Of a stretch of DNA of 39,780 nt, positions 33,282 through 39,780 are shown piece by piece (the first letter of the stretch is position 1; every line of letters starts with the position of its first letter). The stretch spans positions 1 through 39,780 of the forward strand of contig CANFEY010000045.1 in assembly GCA_947446025.1 (NCBI GenBank), written 5' to 3'. The DNA is from Bryobacterales bacterium. GTDB taxonomy: Bacteria; Acidobacteriota; Terriglobia; Bryobacterales; Bryobacteraceae. A program made the translations under genes and the position numbers. The notes under the pieces are model-generated. The model was not told the DNA's origin, made no database searches, and saw only the letters and a program-made list of their open reading frames with translations.

Positions 33282-35054
33282 TTAGGATGCGCGGCTGCGC
33301 GTTTCCCGCTCCAACTGCTCCAGCTCTCCGTACAGGCTGAGTGCTTCCTTCACCCGGCCCTCGCGCTCCGCGATTTTCACCTGCGACTTCAACTCCGAAA
33401 GCCGCCGCCTGCGTCCATCCGACTGGAGCCTTTCCAAGCAGGCCTTCGCCTGGGACCACGCAAGCTCCTCTTCCAACCCTTCCTCTGTATGATCGGTTGC
33501 AAGGGCGTCGTGCAATAGCGCGCGGGCTGATTCGCTCAGACGGCCCTCCACGTCGGCAAAGACACGGGCTTGGTCTTCGGATTCAACGTGCCGGAAAGCC
33601 TCGATAATTTCGCGGGTTACGAAGCTCGCCGTCATATCCTGGTGGATCTGCGGGAGTATCTCTTCCCGTACGCGGGGGCTTGCCAGGAGCGCTTCTATCA
33701 GGATGCGCTCAGACGAAGGAATCGCTGTGCGCGTGACTACCGGCGCGGCAGGGCGGCGTTCACTGGCGGCGCGCTTGAATTGATCCAGCACCATACTGGG
33801 GTCGACGCCCAGGTAGCTGGCCATGTCATTCACTACGGCGGCGCGCTCCAGTTTATCGGGGACCTTCTGCACGGCAGGCAGCAACCACTTGAATGCCTCC
33901 ACCCGGCCCTCCGCCGTGCGCATGTCGAACTTGCCGCGCGCGCGGTCTGCCATCCAATGAAAGTAGGTGGCGGCCCCGTCGAGCTTGGCGCGGTATGCCT
34001 CGCCGCCGAATTGTTTGACGAATTCATCGGGGTCCAGCTTGCTGCCCGCATCTCCTCCGCTTAAGGTGAGTACGCGCACGTGGAGCCCTTCGTCGAGCAG
34101 CAGCTTGATGGCCCCTTCCGCCGCGTTCTGGCCGGCGTTGTCTGGGTCGAAGTTGAGGATGACGGCATCGGCATGGCGGTGCATGGCGCGGACCTGCGCG
34201 TTGGTGAGCGCGGTACCGCAGCTGGCGACCACCTCGCGCACACCCGCCGCGTAGACGCCGATCACGTCCATGTAGCCCTCCACCAAAACCGTGCGTCCGC
34301 CCTTGCGCATGCCGTCGCGCGCGCGGTGCAGGTTGTAAAGGACGGTCGTCTTCTTGTAGATGGGTGTTTCCGGCGAGTTCAAATACTTCGGCTGATCCTC
34401 ATCGCGCATGGCGCGTCCGCCGAAGCCGATCACTTTGCCGGACTCGTTGTGGATGGGGAACATCAACCGGCCTCGGAAAGAATCGAAGTGGCCGGTCCCT
34501 TCGTTGCGCTTGCGCACCAGGCCGGATTGTTCCAGCTGTTCCGCCGAGTACTTGCTGAAGCGCCGCACTAGCGACTGGCCGGAAGGATCGGAGAAGCCGA
34601 GCCCAAAGACGTCAATCAATTCCGCTGTGATGCCCCGGCGGTCAAGATAGGCTCGCGCTTCGGTGCCGATGGGTCCGCGGAGGTTTTCGCGGAAGACGTC
34701 GGCCGCGGCCTCGTGCATCTCAAACAGCGCGGCCCGCAGGCGCGAATCGGCGTCGGAGTATTCGTTGCGCTGCGGCATGGGGATGCCGAAGCGTTCGGCC
34801 AGGGACCGCAGGGCTTCGGGAAAGGTGAGGCCGTCGTGCTCCATGACGAACTTGAGCAGGTCGCCGGAGGCTCCGCAACCGAAGCACTTGTAGAACTGGC
34901 GCTGCTGGTGGACGCTGAAGGACGGAGTCTTCTCCTGATGAAACGGGCACAGGCCGGAGTAGCGGCCCGTGGCTCCCTTCCGCTCCAGGCGCACGTATTC
35001 ACCAATCACCTTGACGATGTCGATGGAGGATTTGAGTTGTTCTACGAAGTCCAC
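33282..35054 (-). CDS. dnaG: DNA primase DnaG
   Basis: A 590-residue replicative primase that makes RNA primers at the fork. The N-terminal CHC2 zinc finger has CPFHQEKTPSF and YKCFGCGASGD. The central catalytic core carries the TOPRIM motifs VLVEGYMDVIGVY and LNFDPDNAGQNAAEGA. The C-terminal part, from about residue 440, is the helicase-binding domain. The open frame continues upstream to 35171, but GTG 35054 gives the standard start, DFVEQLKSSIDIVKVIGEYV after the initiator. It is followed by rpoD and preceded, after 68 bases, by a TIGR03437-type protein gene. Confidence 0.97.
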   Translation of the reverse strand: MDFVEQLKSSIDIVKVIGEYVRLERKGATGRYSGLCPFHQEKTPSFSVHQQRQFYKCFGCGASGDLLKFVMEHDGLTFPEALRSLAERFGIPMPQRNEYSDADSRLRAALFEMHEAAADVFRENLRGPIGTEARAYLDRRGITAELIDVFGLGFSDPSGQSLVRRFSKYSAEQLEQSGLVRKRNEGTGHFDSFRGRLMFPIHNESGKVIGFGGRAMRDEDQPKYLNSPETPIYKKTTVLYNLHRARDGMRKGGRTVLVEGYMDVIGVYAAGVREVVASCGTALTNAQVRAMHRHADAVILNFDPDNAGQNAAEGAIKLLLDEGLHVRVLTLSGGDAGSKLDPDEFVKQFGGEAYRAKLDGAATYFHWMADRARGKFDMRTAEGRVEAFKWLLPAVQKVPDKLERAAVVNDMASYLGVDPSMVLDQFKRAASERRPAAPVVTRTAIPSSERILIEALLASPRVREEILPQIHQDMTASFVTREIIEAFRHVESEDQARVFADVEGRLSESARALLHDALATDHTEEGLEEELAWSQAKACLERLQSDGRRRRLSELKSQVKIAEREGRVKEALSLYGELEQLERETRSRAS

Positions 35055-35122
35055 GGGTTGGGTTGCCTGAATCCAAATTGTCTCATGCCGTGGGGCAGGT
35101 TCCCCTCTTTTCCCGACCCGCC

Positions 35123-36718
35123 CTACTCGGTTGCAAAGAAACCTACCGCGTCCCGGACCCCATCGCCACAACGCAGCTCCCAGAACCCACCGGGCATGTC
35201 CAAGGGCAACGTCACGTCCACCTGATAAAACCCTAGCATCCCGCTCGAGTAGATCACCGCAGCCAACCCCATGGGCGTTCGATCCGGAAAGCCCGGAGCC
35301 AGGCCCGCGCAGGTCAACGCCTTCGCCACCCCCACCGGCGGGAACCGACCCCGCTCGCCCGTCGGTACCTCCTGCGACAGTGCTCCGAGGCCGGTCATGT
35401 AAACGTGAATCGTCTCGCCGCGCCGGGCCGGGTCCGCCGCGCTCACCACGCCGCGAAAATCCTGATGCGCCGCGATCAGCAACTCACCGGGTGAATTGTT
35501 GCGCACCTGCTGCACGGGAAAAGAGGGCCAATAGTCGCCGTCGAAGCCGATCGGCGTCAGGTCCTCGAAGGGATTCCCGGCCGCGCGCACCGCCACTCTG
35601 CGCTCCGCGCCCCGAGCCTCCCACGGCACCTGGAACCACAGCCCGTCCGCGTTGACGTCCGCCACCGGCCACTGGCCGCCCGTTGTGAAGACTTCCTGGC
35701 CCTGCATAAATTTCCCTGGCAAGAGGACCGCCGACCCCGGTACCACTGTTCCGCGCGGTTGGCCGTTGGCGACGTGCCCCAGCGGCGGCAAGATCTCCTC
35801 CCGCGACTCCGCCCGCAGATCGAAACGTAACAGCCGGTTGGTATCGGTGACCGCCCAGGCGACGTTGCCGTCCGCGCTGATTGTCAGCTCCACGAACGGT
35901 TCCGCCGAATCCGCCACCAGCGAGCTACGCCGCGCCGCTGGGTCCCAGCTCAGCAGTTGATGCCCAGCGGCGGCTAGATAAACCGCGCGCGCATTGCCGA
36001 TGCTCCAGCGGGTAGCTGCCGCCACACTCGTCCACTCGCCCGCCGCGGTATCGAGCACCCGTAGCGTGCCATCCAGGTCGGCGGTGATCCACCTGGCGTC
36101 ATCCGACATGGCCATGGAGCGCAGTTCCCCCGCAACCGGAAAGCGCAGCTCGTCCAGCCAACCTGGCCGCCGGAAGCCGATCTGTGGTTGTCCCGGTGCG
36201 AAGTAGGCGTACGACGCATCCGAGCCCACCTGTAGCCACGCCGAGTGCAAGGGCAGTCTCCCCCTTTGGCCGGACCGCGTGCTGATGATTTGCGGCACCA
36301 CCAGCTCCCCAGGAACCCCGCCTCCGCCCGCTGCGAACGCACCATTTGCGCTCACGCGCAAGTACTCGCGCGGGAAGTCTGAGGGGAGTATGATTCCGAA
36401 CACCTCGGCATCCTGGTGGATGCGCACCGGAGAGAAAAGACCTTGGCCCGGAGTGATGAACCACCCATAAACGTTGTCCGCGACGAACGGGAAATGGACG
36501 CTGCCCGGAATGCGCGCGGGCGTGGGAGTATGCACCAGCAGCCGCGTCCAAACTCCATTCTGCCAGCGGTAGATCTTCTGTTCGGTGGTAGCATCCGATT
36601 CCGTCTGCATCCGGAATCCGGTCTTGAACAGCAGGGTTTGTCCGGTAGCGTCCGTCGCGATCTCAGAAATCTGCGCGAACACCGAAGTAGCCAGCACCAG
36701 CGCAAGCAGCGTTTTCAT
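35123..36718 (-). CDS. Exported protein with Solibacter-type (TIGR03437-like) C-terminal domain
   Basis: A 531-residue protein with a signal peptide (MKTLLALVLATSVFAQ) and a beta-rich body that looks like a propeller, with recurring strand pairs such as MSDDARWITADLDGTLRVLD and ISADGNVAWAVTDTN. The last 110 residues (GETIHVYMTGLGALSQEVPTG, then GFYQVDVTLP) match the pattern I know as TIGR03437, a domain found almost only in Solibacter-like Acidobacteriota. Its function is unknown. Its ATG overlaps the ABC permease stop by 4 bases, so the two are coupled, and dnaG follows after 68 bases. It may be secreted or periplasmic. Confidence 0.82.
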   Translation of the reverse strand: MKTLLALVLATSVFAQISEIATDATGQTLLFKTGFRMQTESDATTEQKIYRWQNGVWTRLLVHTPTPARIPGSVHFPFVADNVYGWFITPGQGLFSPVRIHQDAEVFGIILPSDFPREYLRVSANGAFAAGGGGVPGELVVPQIISTRSGQRGRLPLHSAWLQVGSDASYAYFAPGQPQIGFRRPGWLDELRFPVAGELRSMAMSDDARWITADLDGTLRVLDTAAGEWTSVAAATRWSIGNARAVYLAAAGHQLLSWDPAARRSSLVADSAEPFVELTISADGNVAWAVTDTNRLLRFDLRAESREEILPPLGHVANGQPRGTVVPGSAVLLPGKFMQGQEVFTTGGQWPVADVNADGLWFQVPWEARGAERRVAVRAAGNPFEDLTPIGFDGDYWPSFPVQQVRNNSPGELLIAAHQDFRGVVSAADPARRGETIHVYMTGLGALSQEVPTGERGRFPPVGVAKALTCAGLAPGFPDRTPMGLAAVIYSSGMLGFYQVDVTLPLDMPGGFWELRCGDGVRDAVGFFATE

Positions 36719-37923
36719 TCGTACCTCAAAGCCTCCGTCGGATTCAGCCGCGACGCCTTGCGCGCCGGCAGCATCCCGAACACCAGTCCCACCAGCAGCG
36801 AGACCGTGAACGCTACCCCAATCGACAGCCCCGAAATCGGAATGGCAAACTCCGGCGCGAAGAACCGGGCCAGCAGCGCCGGCGTCACCCCCAGCGCAAT
36901 CCCCGCCACCCCGCCCATCAGGCTGATCAACACAGCCTCCGAAAGGAATTGCTCCAGCACGTCCCGCTTGCGCGCGCCCACGCTCAGCCGTAACCCGATC
37001 TCCCGCGTCCGCTCCGTCACGGTGACCAGCATGATGTTCATGATGCCGACGCCGGAGATCAGCAGGGCGATGCCGCTCACCACGATCAGGACGCCGGTGA
37101 GCAGCGCGGCCACCACGCGCGCGGTGTCGAGGATGGCGGCGAGGTTGTCCACGGTGTAGCGCGCTCCGGGGCGGTGGCGGCCTTCCAGAATGGTCCGCAC
37201 AATGTGTGTGACCGCAGGCACGTCTTCGGGGGAACGCGCGCTGACGTACAGCGGGTCCACGCGCTCCACAGGGGCGAAGTAGCGCAGCACCGTTACCGGG
37301 ATAACCACGTTCTCATCGTGCAGCTCAGACAATCCGAAACTCTGCGTGCGCTCCTTGAAGGTGCCGATGACGTCGAACTCCAGGCCCTGTAGTTTGATCT
37401 TCTGGCCGATCGCCTGCGATTGCCCGCCATACAGCCGCCGCGCGAGCTTCTCGGTCAGCATGGTCACGCGGTTGCGGTTCGCAATGTCGCCCGCGTCCAC
37501 AAAGCGCCCGGCAAGCCGCTCCAGGTTCCGCACCTGGGCGTAGAACTCATCCGAGCCGATGATGCTGACGTCTTCCTGCCGCCCTTCGACCCGCATGCGG
37601 TCCTGGCTGATCATGACTCCCGACACGGCGACCACGCGCTCCCCCAGCTGCTGGCGCACGGCCTCCACGTCGGCCACTTTGACGAAATCCCCCGCCGCGT
37701 CCGCCGAGGCATTGCCGCCGCCGGTGTACGAGGCGTAGATCATGTTGGAGCCGATGCGCTGAATCTGATCGATGATGTAGTCGCGGCTGGAGAGCGAGAT
37801 GGTGACCACCCAAATCACGCTGGCGTTGCCGATCAGCAGCCCCAGCGCGGTGAGCAGCGTGCGGCTCTTGTTGGAACTCAGCGCCCGCGTCGCCAGCCGG
37901 ATTGTCTCGCTTCGATGGATCAT
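36715..37923 (-). CDS. MacB/FtsX-type ABC transporter permease
   Basis: A 402-residue permease of the MacB/LolE type. One N-terminal membrane helix (about residues 20-45) is followed by a MacB-like periplasmic core of about 230 residues and three C-terminal helices, with the FtsX segment MNIMLVTVTERTREIGLRLSVGAR linking to the ATPase (given as two parts: MNIMLVTVTERTREIG and LRLSVGAR). Such permeases couple cytoplasmic ATP hydrolysis to movements in the periplasm and export peptides, lipoproteins or drugs. No cognate ATPase or membrane-fusion protein gene lies nearby, so a partner elsewhere is needed. It overlaps the downstream TIGR03437-type gene. Confidence 0.9.
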   Translation of the reverse strand: MIHRSETIRLATRALSSNKSRTLLTALGLLIGNASVIWVVTISLSSRDYIIDQIQRIGSNMIYASYTGGGNASADAAGDFVKVADVEAVRQQLGERVVAVSGVMISQDRMRVEGRQEDVSIIGSDEFYAQVRNLERLAGRFVDAGDIANRNRVTMLTEKLARRLYGGQSQAIGQKIKLQGLEFDVIGTFKERTQSFGLSELHDENVVIPVTVLRYFAPVERVDPLYVSARSPEDVPAVTHIVRTILEGRHRPGARYTVDNLAAILDTARVVAALLTGVLIVVSGIALLISGVGIMNIMLVTVTERTREIGLRLSVGARKRDVLEQFLSEAVLISLMGGVAGIALGVTPALLARFFAPEFAIPISGLSIGVAFTVSLLVGLVFGMLPARKASRLNPTEALRYE

Positions 37924-37957
37924 GCTGCAATGTCCGCGCTGGGCGGCCCGCCGCGGC

Positions 37958-38269
37958 CTAGCGCTCTTCCAGATGCTTTAACCGCGCGTCCAGAATCTCT
38001 TCCACGCGGTGCAGCTCCGCCCGCCACAGGTCGCGCATATCGTCGAAGCGCTGGTTGATGGCGTCAAAGCGATGCTCCATGGTGTCGAACCGCCGGTCAA
38101 CACCCCTGAACTGTTGGTCCACAGCCCGGAACTGCTGGTCCACAGAACGGAATCTCTCATCGGTCCCGTGGAACTTCGCATTGATGTAGGCGATCAGCGC
38201 GCCCACGAGCGCCGCGTTGAAGAGCATCGGAATCCCGATGGCGAGGTAGAGTTGTTCGTTGGTCATCAT
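37958..38269 (-). CDS. Membrane-anchored coiled-coil protein with heptad repeats
   Basis: A 103-residue protein with one N-terminal membrane helix (about residues 7-29) and then six consecutive seven-residue units beginning with Phe: FRSVDQQ, FRAVDQQ, FRGVDRR, FDTMEHR, FDAINQR, FDDMRDL. The heptad phase predicts a coiled coil facing the cytoplasm or periplasm. In DNA the first three units are near-identical 21-base repeats around 38090-38155, indicating recent tandem duplication. Similar anchored coiled-coil proteins occur widely and have no known function. It is followed after 34 bases by the ABC permease gene on the same strand. Confidence 0.78.
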   Translation of the reverse strand: MMTNEQLYLAIGIPMLFNAALVGALIAYINAKFHGTDERFRSVDQQFRAVDQQFRGVDRRFDTMEHRFDAINQRFDDMRDLWRAELHRVEEILDARLKHLEER

Positions 38270-38332
38270 GGGAATAGTGGACCAGCCTCGCCTTTCCTCT
38301 CCATCTTATCAGCGTTGAGTGAGCCTTAGGAC

Positions 38333-38375
38333 GGCGGGCATCCTGCCGGCGGCCGGCTTCCAGCCCGGCCCTACC
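38333..38375. repeat. GC-rich dispersed-repeat-like palindromic stretch
   Basis: The 225-base gap between the coiled-coil and TPR genes holds no frame of note. It contains GGCGGGCATCCTGCCGGC followed by GGCCGGCTTCCAGCCCGGCC, two adjacent imperfect inverted repeats. They resemble GC-rich extragenic repeats of the kind I recall from Solibacter-like genomes; there is no second copy in this window to confirm that. Confidence 0.35.
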
Positions 38376-38494
38376 GCCCGTGGTAGAAATCGAGAATGCG
38401 AAACCGCCTGTCGCCACCTCATGATCTCCGCATCTTGCACGACTGGGTAGGGGCATTTCTACCAACGGCTGCTAAGCTGCGAGTCCCGCGCCCG

Positions 38495-39025
38495 CTACTT
38501 CTTGCGCGCCCGAGCCACCCTCGCCAGCAACTCCGCGCCGTCTTCCGCATCCAGCGCGGCGATCTGCTTGGCCACGGCCTCCGCCTTGTCGAGCCCTCCC
38601 CCCACAATGCCGGGAGCCTCAAAGTAGAACTCAAAAAGGTCGTCCAGCGCATCGCGGTTTTTGGGGTCAAGTTCCACGGCCTTCTCAAACGCCGCCCGAG
38701 CCTTGCGTGCCCGCCCGAACGCCAGCAGCTTGTTCCCCTCCGCCAGCCGCCCGTAAGCCCGCCCCAGCCACAACTGCGCCTCGGAGCTTCTGGGAGAAAT
38801 CTCCGCCGCGGATTCCAGCACGTCCACCGCATCGCCGAACTTCTTCAACTCGTAGTAGCTCTGCCCCAACAGCAGCACGTTGTCGAAGTCTTTCTTGGAA
38901 GCCTTCTCCAAAACCGCCGCCGCCTGCTTGAAGTCAGAAGCTTCAAAGAAGGAGTGCGCCCGTTCCCACTCAGCAGTCTTGGACAGCAAGGGCAGGGAAG
39001 TCAGCAGTAATATCCAAGCACGCAT
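38495..39025 (-). CDS. Exported TPR-repeat protein
   Basis: A 176-residue protein from ATG 39025, with a short signal peptide (RAWILLLTSLPLLSK) and at least three tetratricopeptide repeats: the first around AHSFFEASDFKQAAAVLEKA, the next around LLLGQSYYELKKFGDAVDVL and AQLWLGRAYGRLAEGNKLLA, and the last with ARAAFEKAVELDPKNRDALD. TPR arrays bind partner proteins. The longer start at GTG 39031 is possible, but ATG 39025 has an AAGG seven bases before it. The C-terminus is Lys/Arg-rich. It follows the PEP-CTERM gene on the same strand after a strong terminator, so it has its own promoter or is silent. Confidence 0.83.
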   Translation of the reverse strand: MRAWILLLTSLPLLSKTAEWERAHSFFEASDFKQAAAVLEKASKKDFDNVLLLGQSYYELKKFGDAVDVLESAAEISPRSSEAQLWLGRAYGRLAEGNKLLAFGRARKARAAFEKAVELDPKNRDALDDLFEFYFEAPGIVGGGLDKAEAVAKQIAALDAEDGAELLARVARARKK

Positions 39026-39057
39026 ACCCACGCCTTCATGCTAGCAGCCGCACAACG

Positions 39058-39088
39058 AAAAAACGCGGTCCGGAGATCCGGACCGCGT
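39058..39088 (-). terminator. Rho-independent terminator after the PEP-CTERM gene
   Basis: On the minus strand, arms ACGCGGTCCGGA and TCCGGACCGCGT form a perfect 12-bp inverted repeat around two bases (39063-39088), followed by six T residues (39058-39063 on the plus strand as A). It ends the truncated PEP-CTERM gene 24 bases after its stop codon. Confidence 0.92.
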
Positions 39089-39112
39089 ATAGATGTCAGG
39101 AAAAGCTATGGA

Positions 39113-39636
39113 CTAACTCTTGCGCCGCTTGCGGGCCAGGAAGCCAAGGCCGAAAAGCGCCGAGCCAAGCAAGCCGAATGAGCTGGGTTCTGGAGTGATC
39201 GCGATTTGATTGAAGCCGTAGCCAAAGTCCAGGATGCTCACGCCGCTGCCCCCATTCGTATTGATAGTAAAGAGGGTTGAGGCGTATACTTGGCTGAAAA
39301 CCTGGCTGGCCGTGGGGAGATTCAGGGTAACGCCCTGAAGTGTACCCACAATTCCACCGGTCACGCTAGCGCCGGTTAGAGCGGAGCCGAAACTAGTGGC
39401 AGTGACCGTGGTACTGCCGTTGTTGGCATCCCAAGTGACGGTGAAATTCGCAATGTTCGCGGCGACGCATCCGCCACCGCCTGCTGTGGCTTGGCTGGTG
39501 GCCTGGAAGCACAAGCTGACCGCAGCAGCGACAGTATCGGTGCCGGAGAGGCTGAAGAAAGCCGGGTTAGTGATTGCGATGGATGAAAAAGCCCAGCTGT
39601 ACCCGGCACCCGGGGAATTGCTCCCATTGTTCTGCA
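39113..39636 (-). pseudogene. PEP-CTERM protein gene, 5' part cut off by an IS
   Basis: The native part encodes about 174 C-terminal residues of an exported protein. The end is a PEP-CTERM sorting signal: PEP in ITPEPSSFGLL, a hydrophobic helix and a basic tail ARKRRKS, which directs exosortase-dependent processing. The body is Thr/Ser/Gly-rich beta sequence. Upstream, homology stops at the terminal repeat of an IS element (39637). The open frame happens to continue about 36 codons into the IS to 39745, but that part has no signal peptide. The missing 5' end should lie beyond the IS, outside the window. The gene is therefore interrupted and probably inactive. Confidence 0.85.
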
Positions 39637-39780
39637 CCAGTAGTGTCCGGCTAACGCGCGACACGCCGACGGCAACTAACTGAAGAGTAGGCGGTTGAGG
39701 CCTCTTTTGAGTTGCCGCGATTTGAAATACCAGAAGACGAAACACGAGGCTGACACCATGAGGGATGAACCTTGGCCGCA
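39637..39780 (+). mobile_element. Left end of an IS4-type insertion sequence
   Basis: The element begins at 39637 with CCAGTAGTGTCCGGCTA, the reverse complement of the IS end at 133-149. A leader of about 110 bases leads to a transposase start at 39765. It has the same orientation as the element at the left window edge. It has inserted into the PEP-CTERM gene. Confidence 0.88.
39765..39780 (+). CDS. IS4-family transposase, N-terminal fragment
   Basis: The window ends 16 bases into a frame ATG AAC CTT GGC CGC, reading MNLGR. Transposases of the DUF4372/IS4 type start with similar short sequences (MN-x-G-K/R) before a VF(S/A)QL motif. An AGGG lies immediately before the ATG. The remainder of the gene is outside the window, so the assignment depends on the terminal repeat matching the element at the other end. 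Confidence 0.65.

Noticed and set aside
38382-38463. Inverted repeat GGTAGAAAT (38382-38390) and ATTTCTACC (38455-38463) in the gap before the TPR gene
   Set aside because: Nine bases separated by 64 can arise by chance, with no T-tract or other feature to give it meaning.

Overview
The window reads as a chromosomal contig from an Acidobacteriota bacterium close to Candidatus Solibacter / Bryobacteraceae. This is inferred from high G+C, a large carboxypeptidase-regulatory-like TonB receptor of the Oar type, a protein ending in a domain I recognise as TIGR03437 (Solibacter-type C-terminal domain), a PEP-CTERM protein, two-component sensors with Reg_prop propellers, and futalosine-type menaquinone synthesis. 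No rRNA, tRNA or CRISPR array was seen.

Layout. 1-149 is the right end of an IS4-type element (transposase C-terminus plus terminal repeat). 152-6054 holds mqnB, divergent from an O-acyltransferase locus: AlgI-like MBOAT protein, two SGNH hydrolases, a 46-residue zinc-ribbon protein and an SH3 lipoprotein. 6072-8242 holds trpS and an RlmD-type rRNA methyltransferase. 8273-15193 holds a TonB-dependent receptor with a clear promoter, tail to tail with a propeller histidine kinase and LuxR-type regulator. 15218-23725 is a tightly packed minus-strand run: UPF0173 hydrolase, GT39-like glycosyltransferase, PgsA-like enzyme, pyrimidine-nucleoside phosphorylase, NupC transporter, purine nucleoside phosphorylase, a lipoprotein, a 57-residue Cys-rich protein and a broken acid phosphatase, followed by a separate outer-membrane protein gene. 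23772-24989 is a Bcr/CflA exporter. 25027-29333 is an accessory, decayed stretch: an interrupted G1-peptidase-like gene, a PQQ dehydrogenase, a frameshifted pentapeptide-TIR gene, an antitoxin-like gene and a HicBA pair. 29447-31480 holds a peroxiredoxin, an OsmC protein and a threonine dehydratase. 31498-37923 is rpoD, dnaG, a TIGR03437 protein and an ABC permease. 37958-39025 holds a heptad-repeat membrane protein and a TPR protein. From 39113 a PEP-CTERM gene is cut by the left end of a second copy of the same IS type.

How the genes work together. The minus-strand run imports nucleosides (NupC) and phosphorolyses both pyrimidine and purine nucleosides, next to membrane-lipid and glycosyl transfer genes. 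The MBOAT/SGNH cluster looks like an exported-polymer O-acylation system. dnaG-rpoD is the replication/transcription core.

The most unusual signals are: a 23-bp palindrome supplying the stop codons of both genes at two convergent junctions; identical IS terminal repeats in direct orientation at both window ends, one interrupting a PEP-CTERM gene; an RlmD gene whose conserved N-terminus has no canonical start codon; active-site substitutions in the pyrimidine-nucleoside phosphorylase; and three genes broken by visible lesions.
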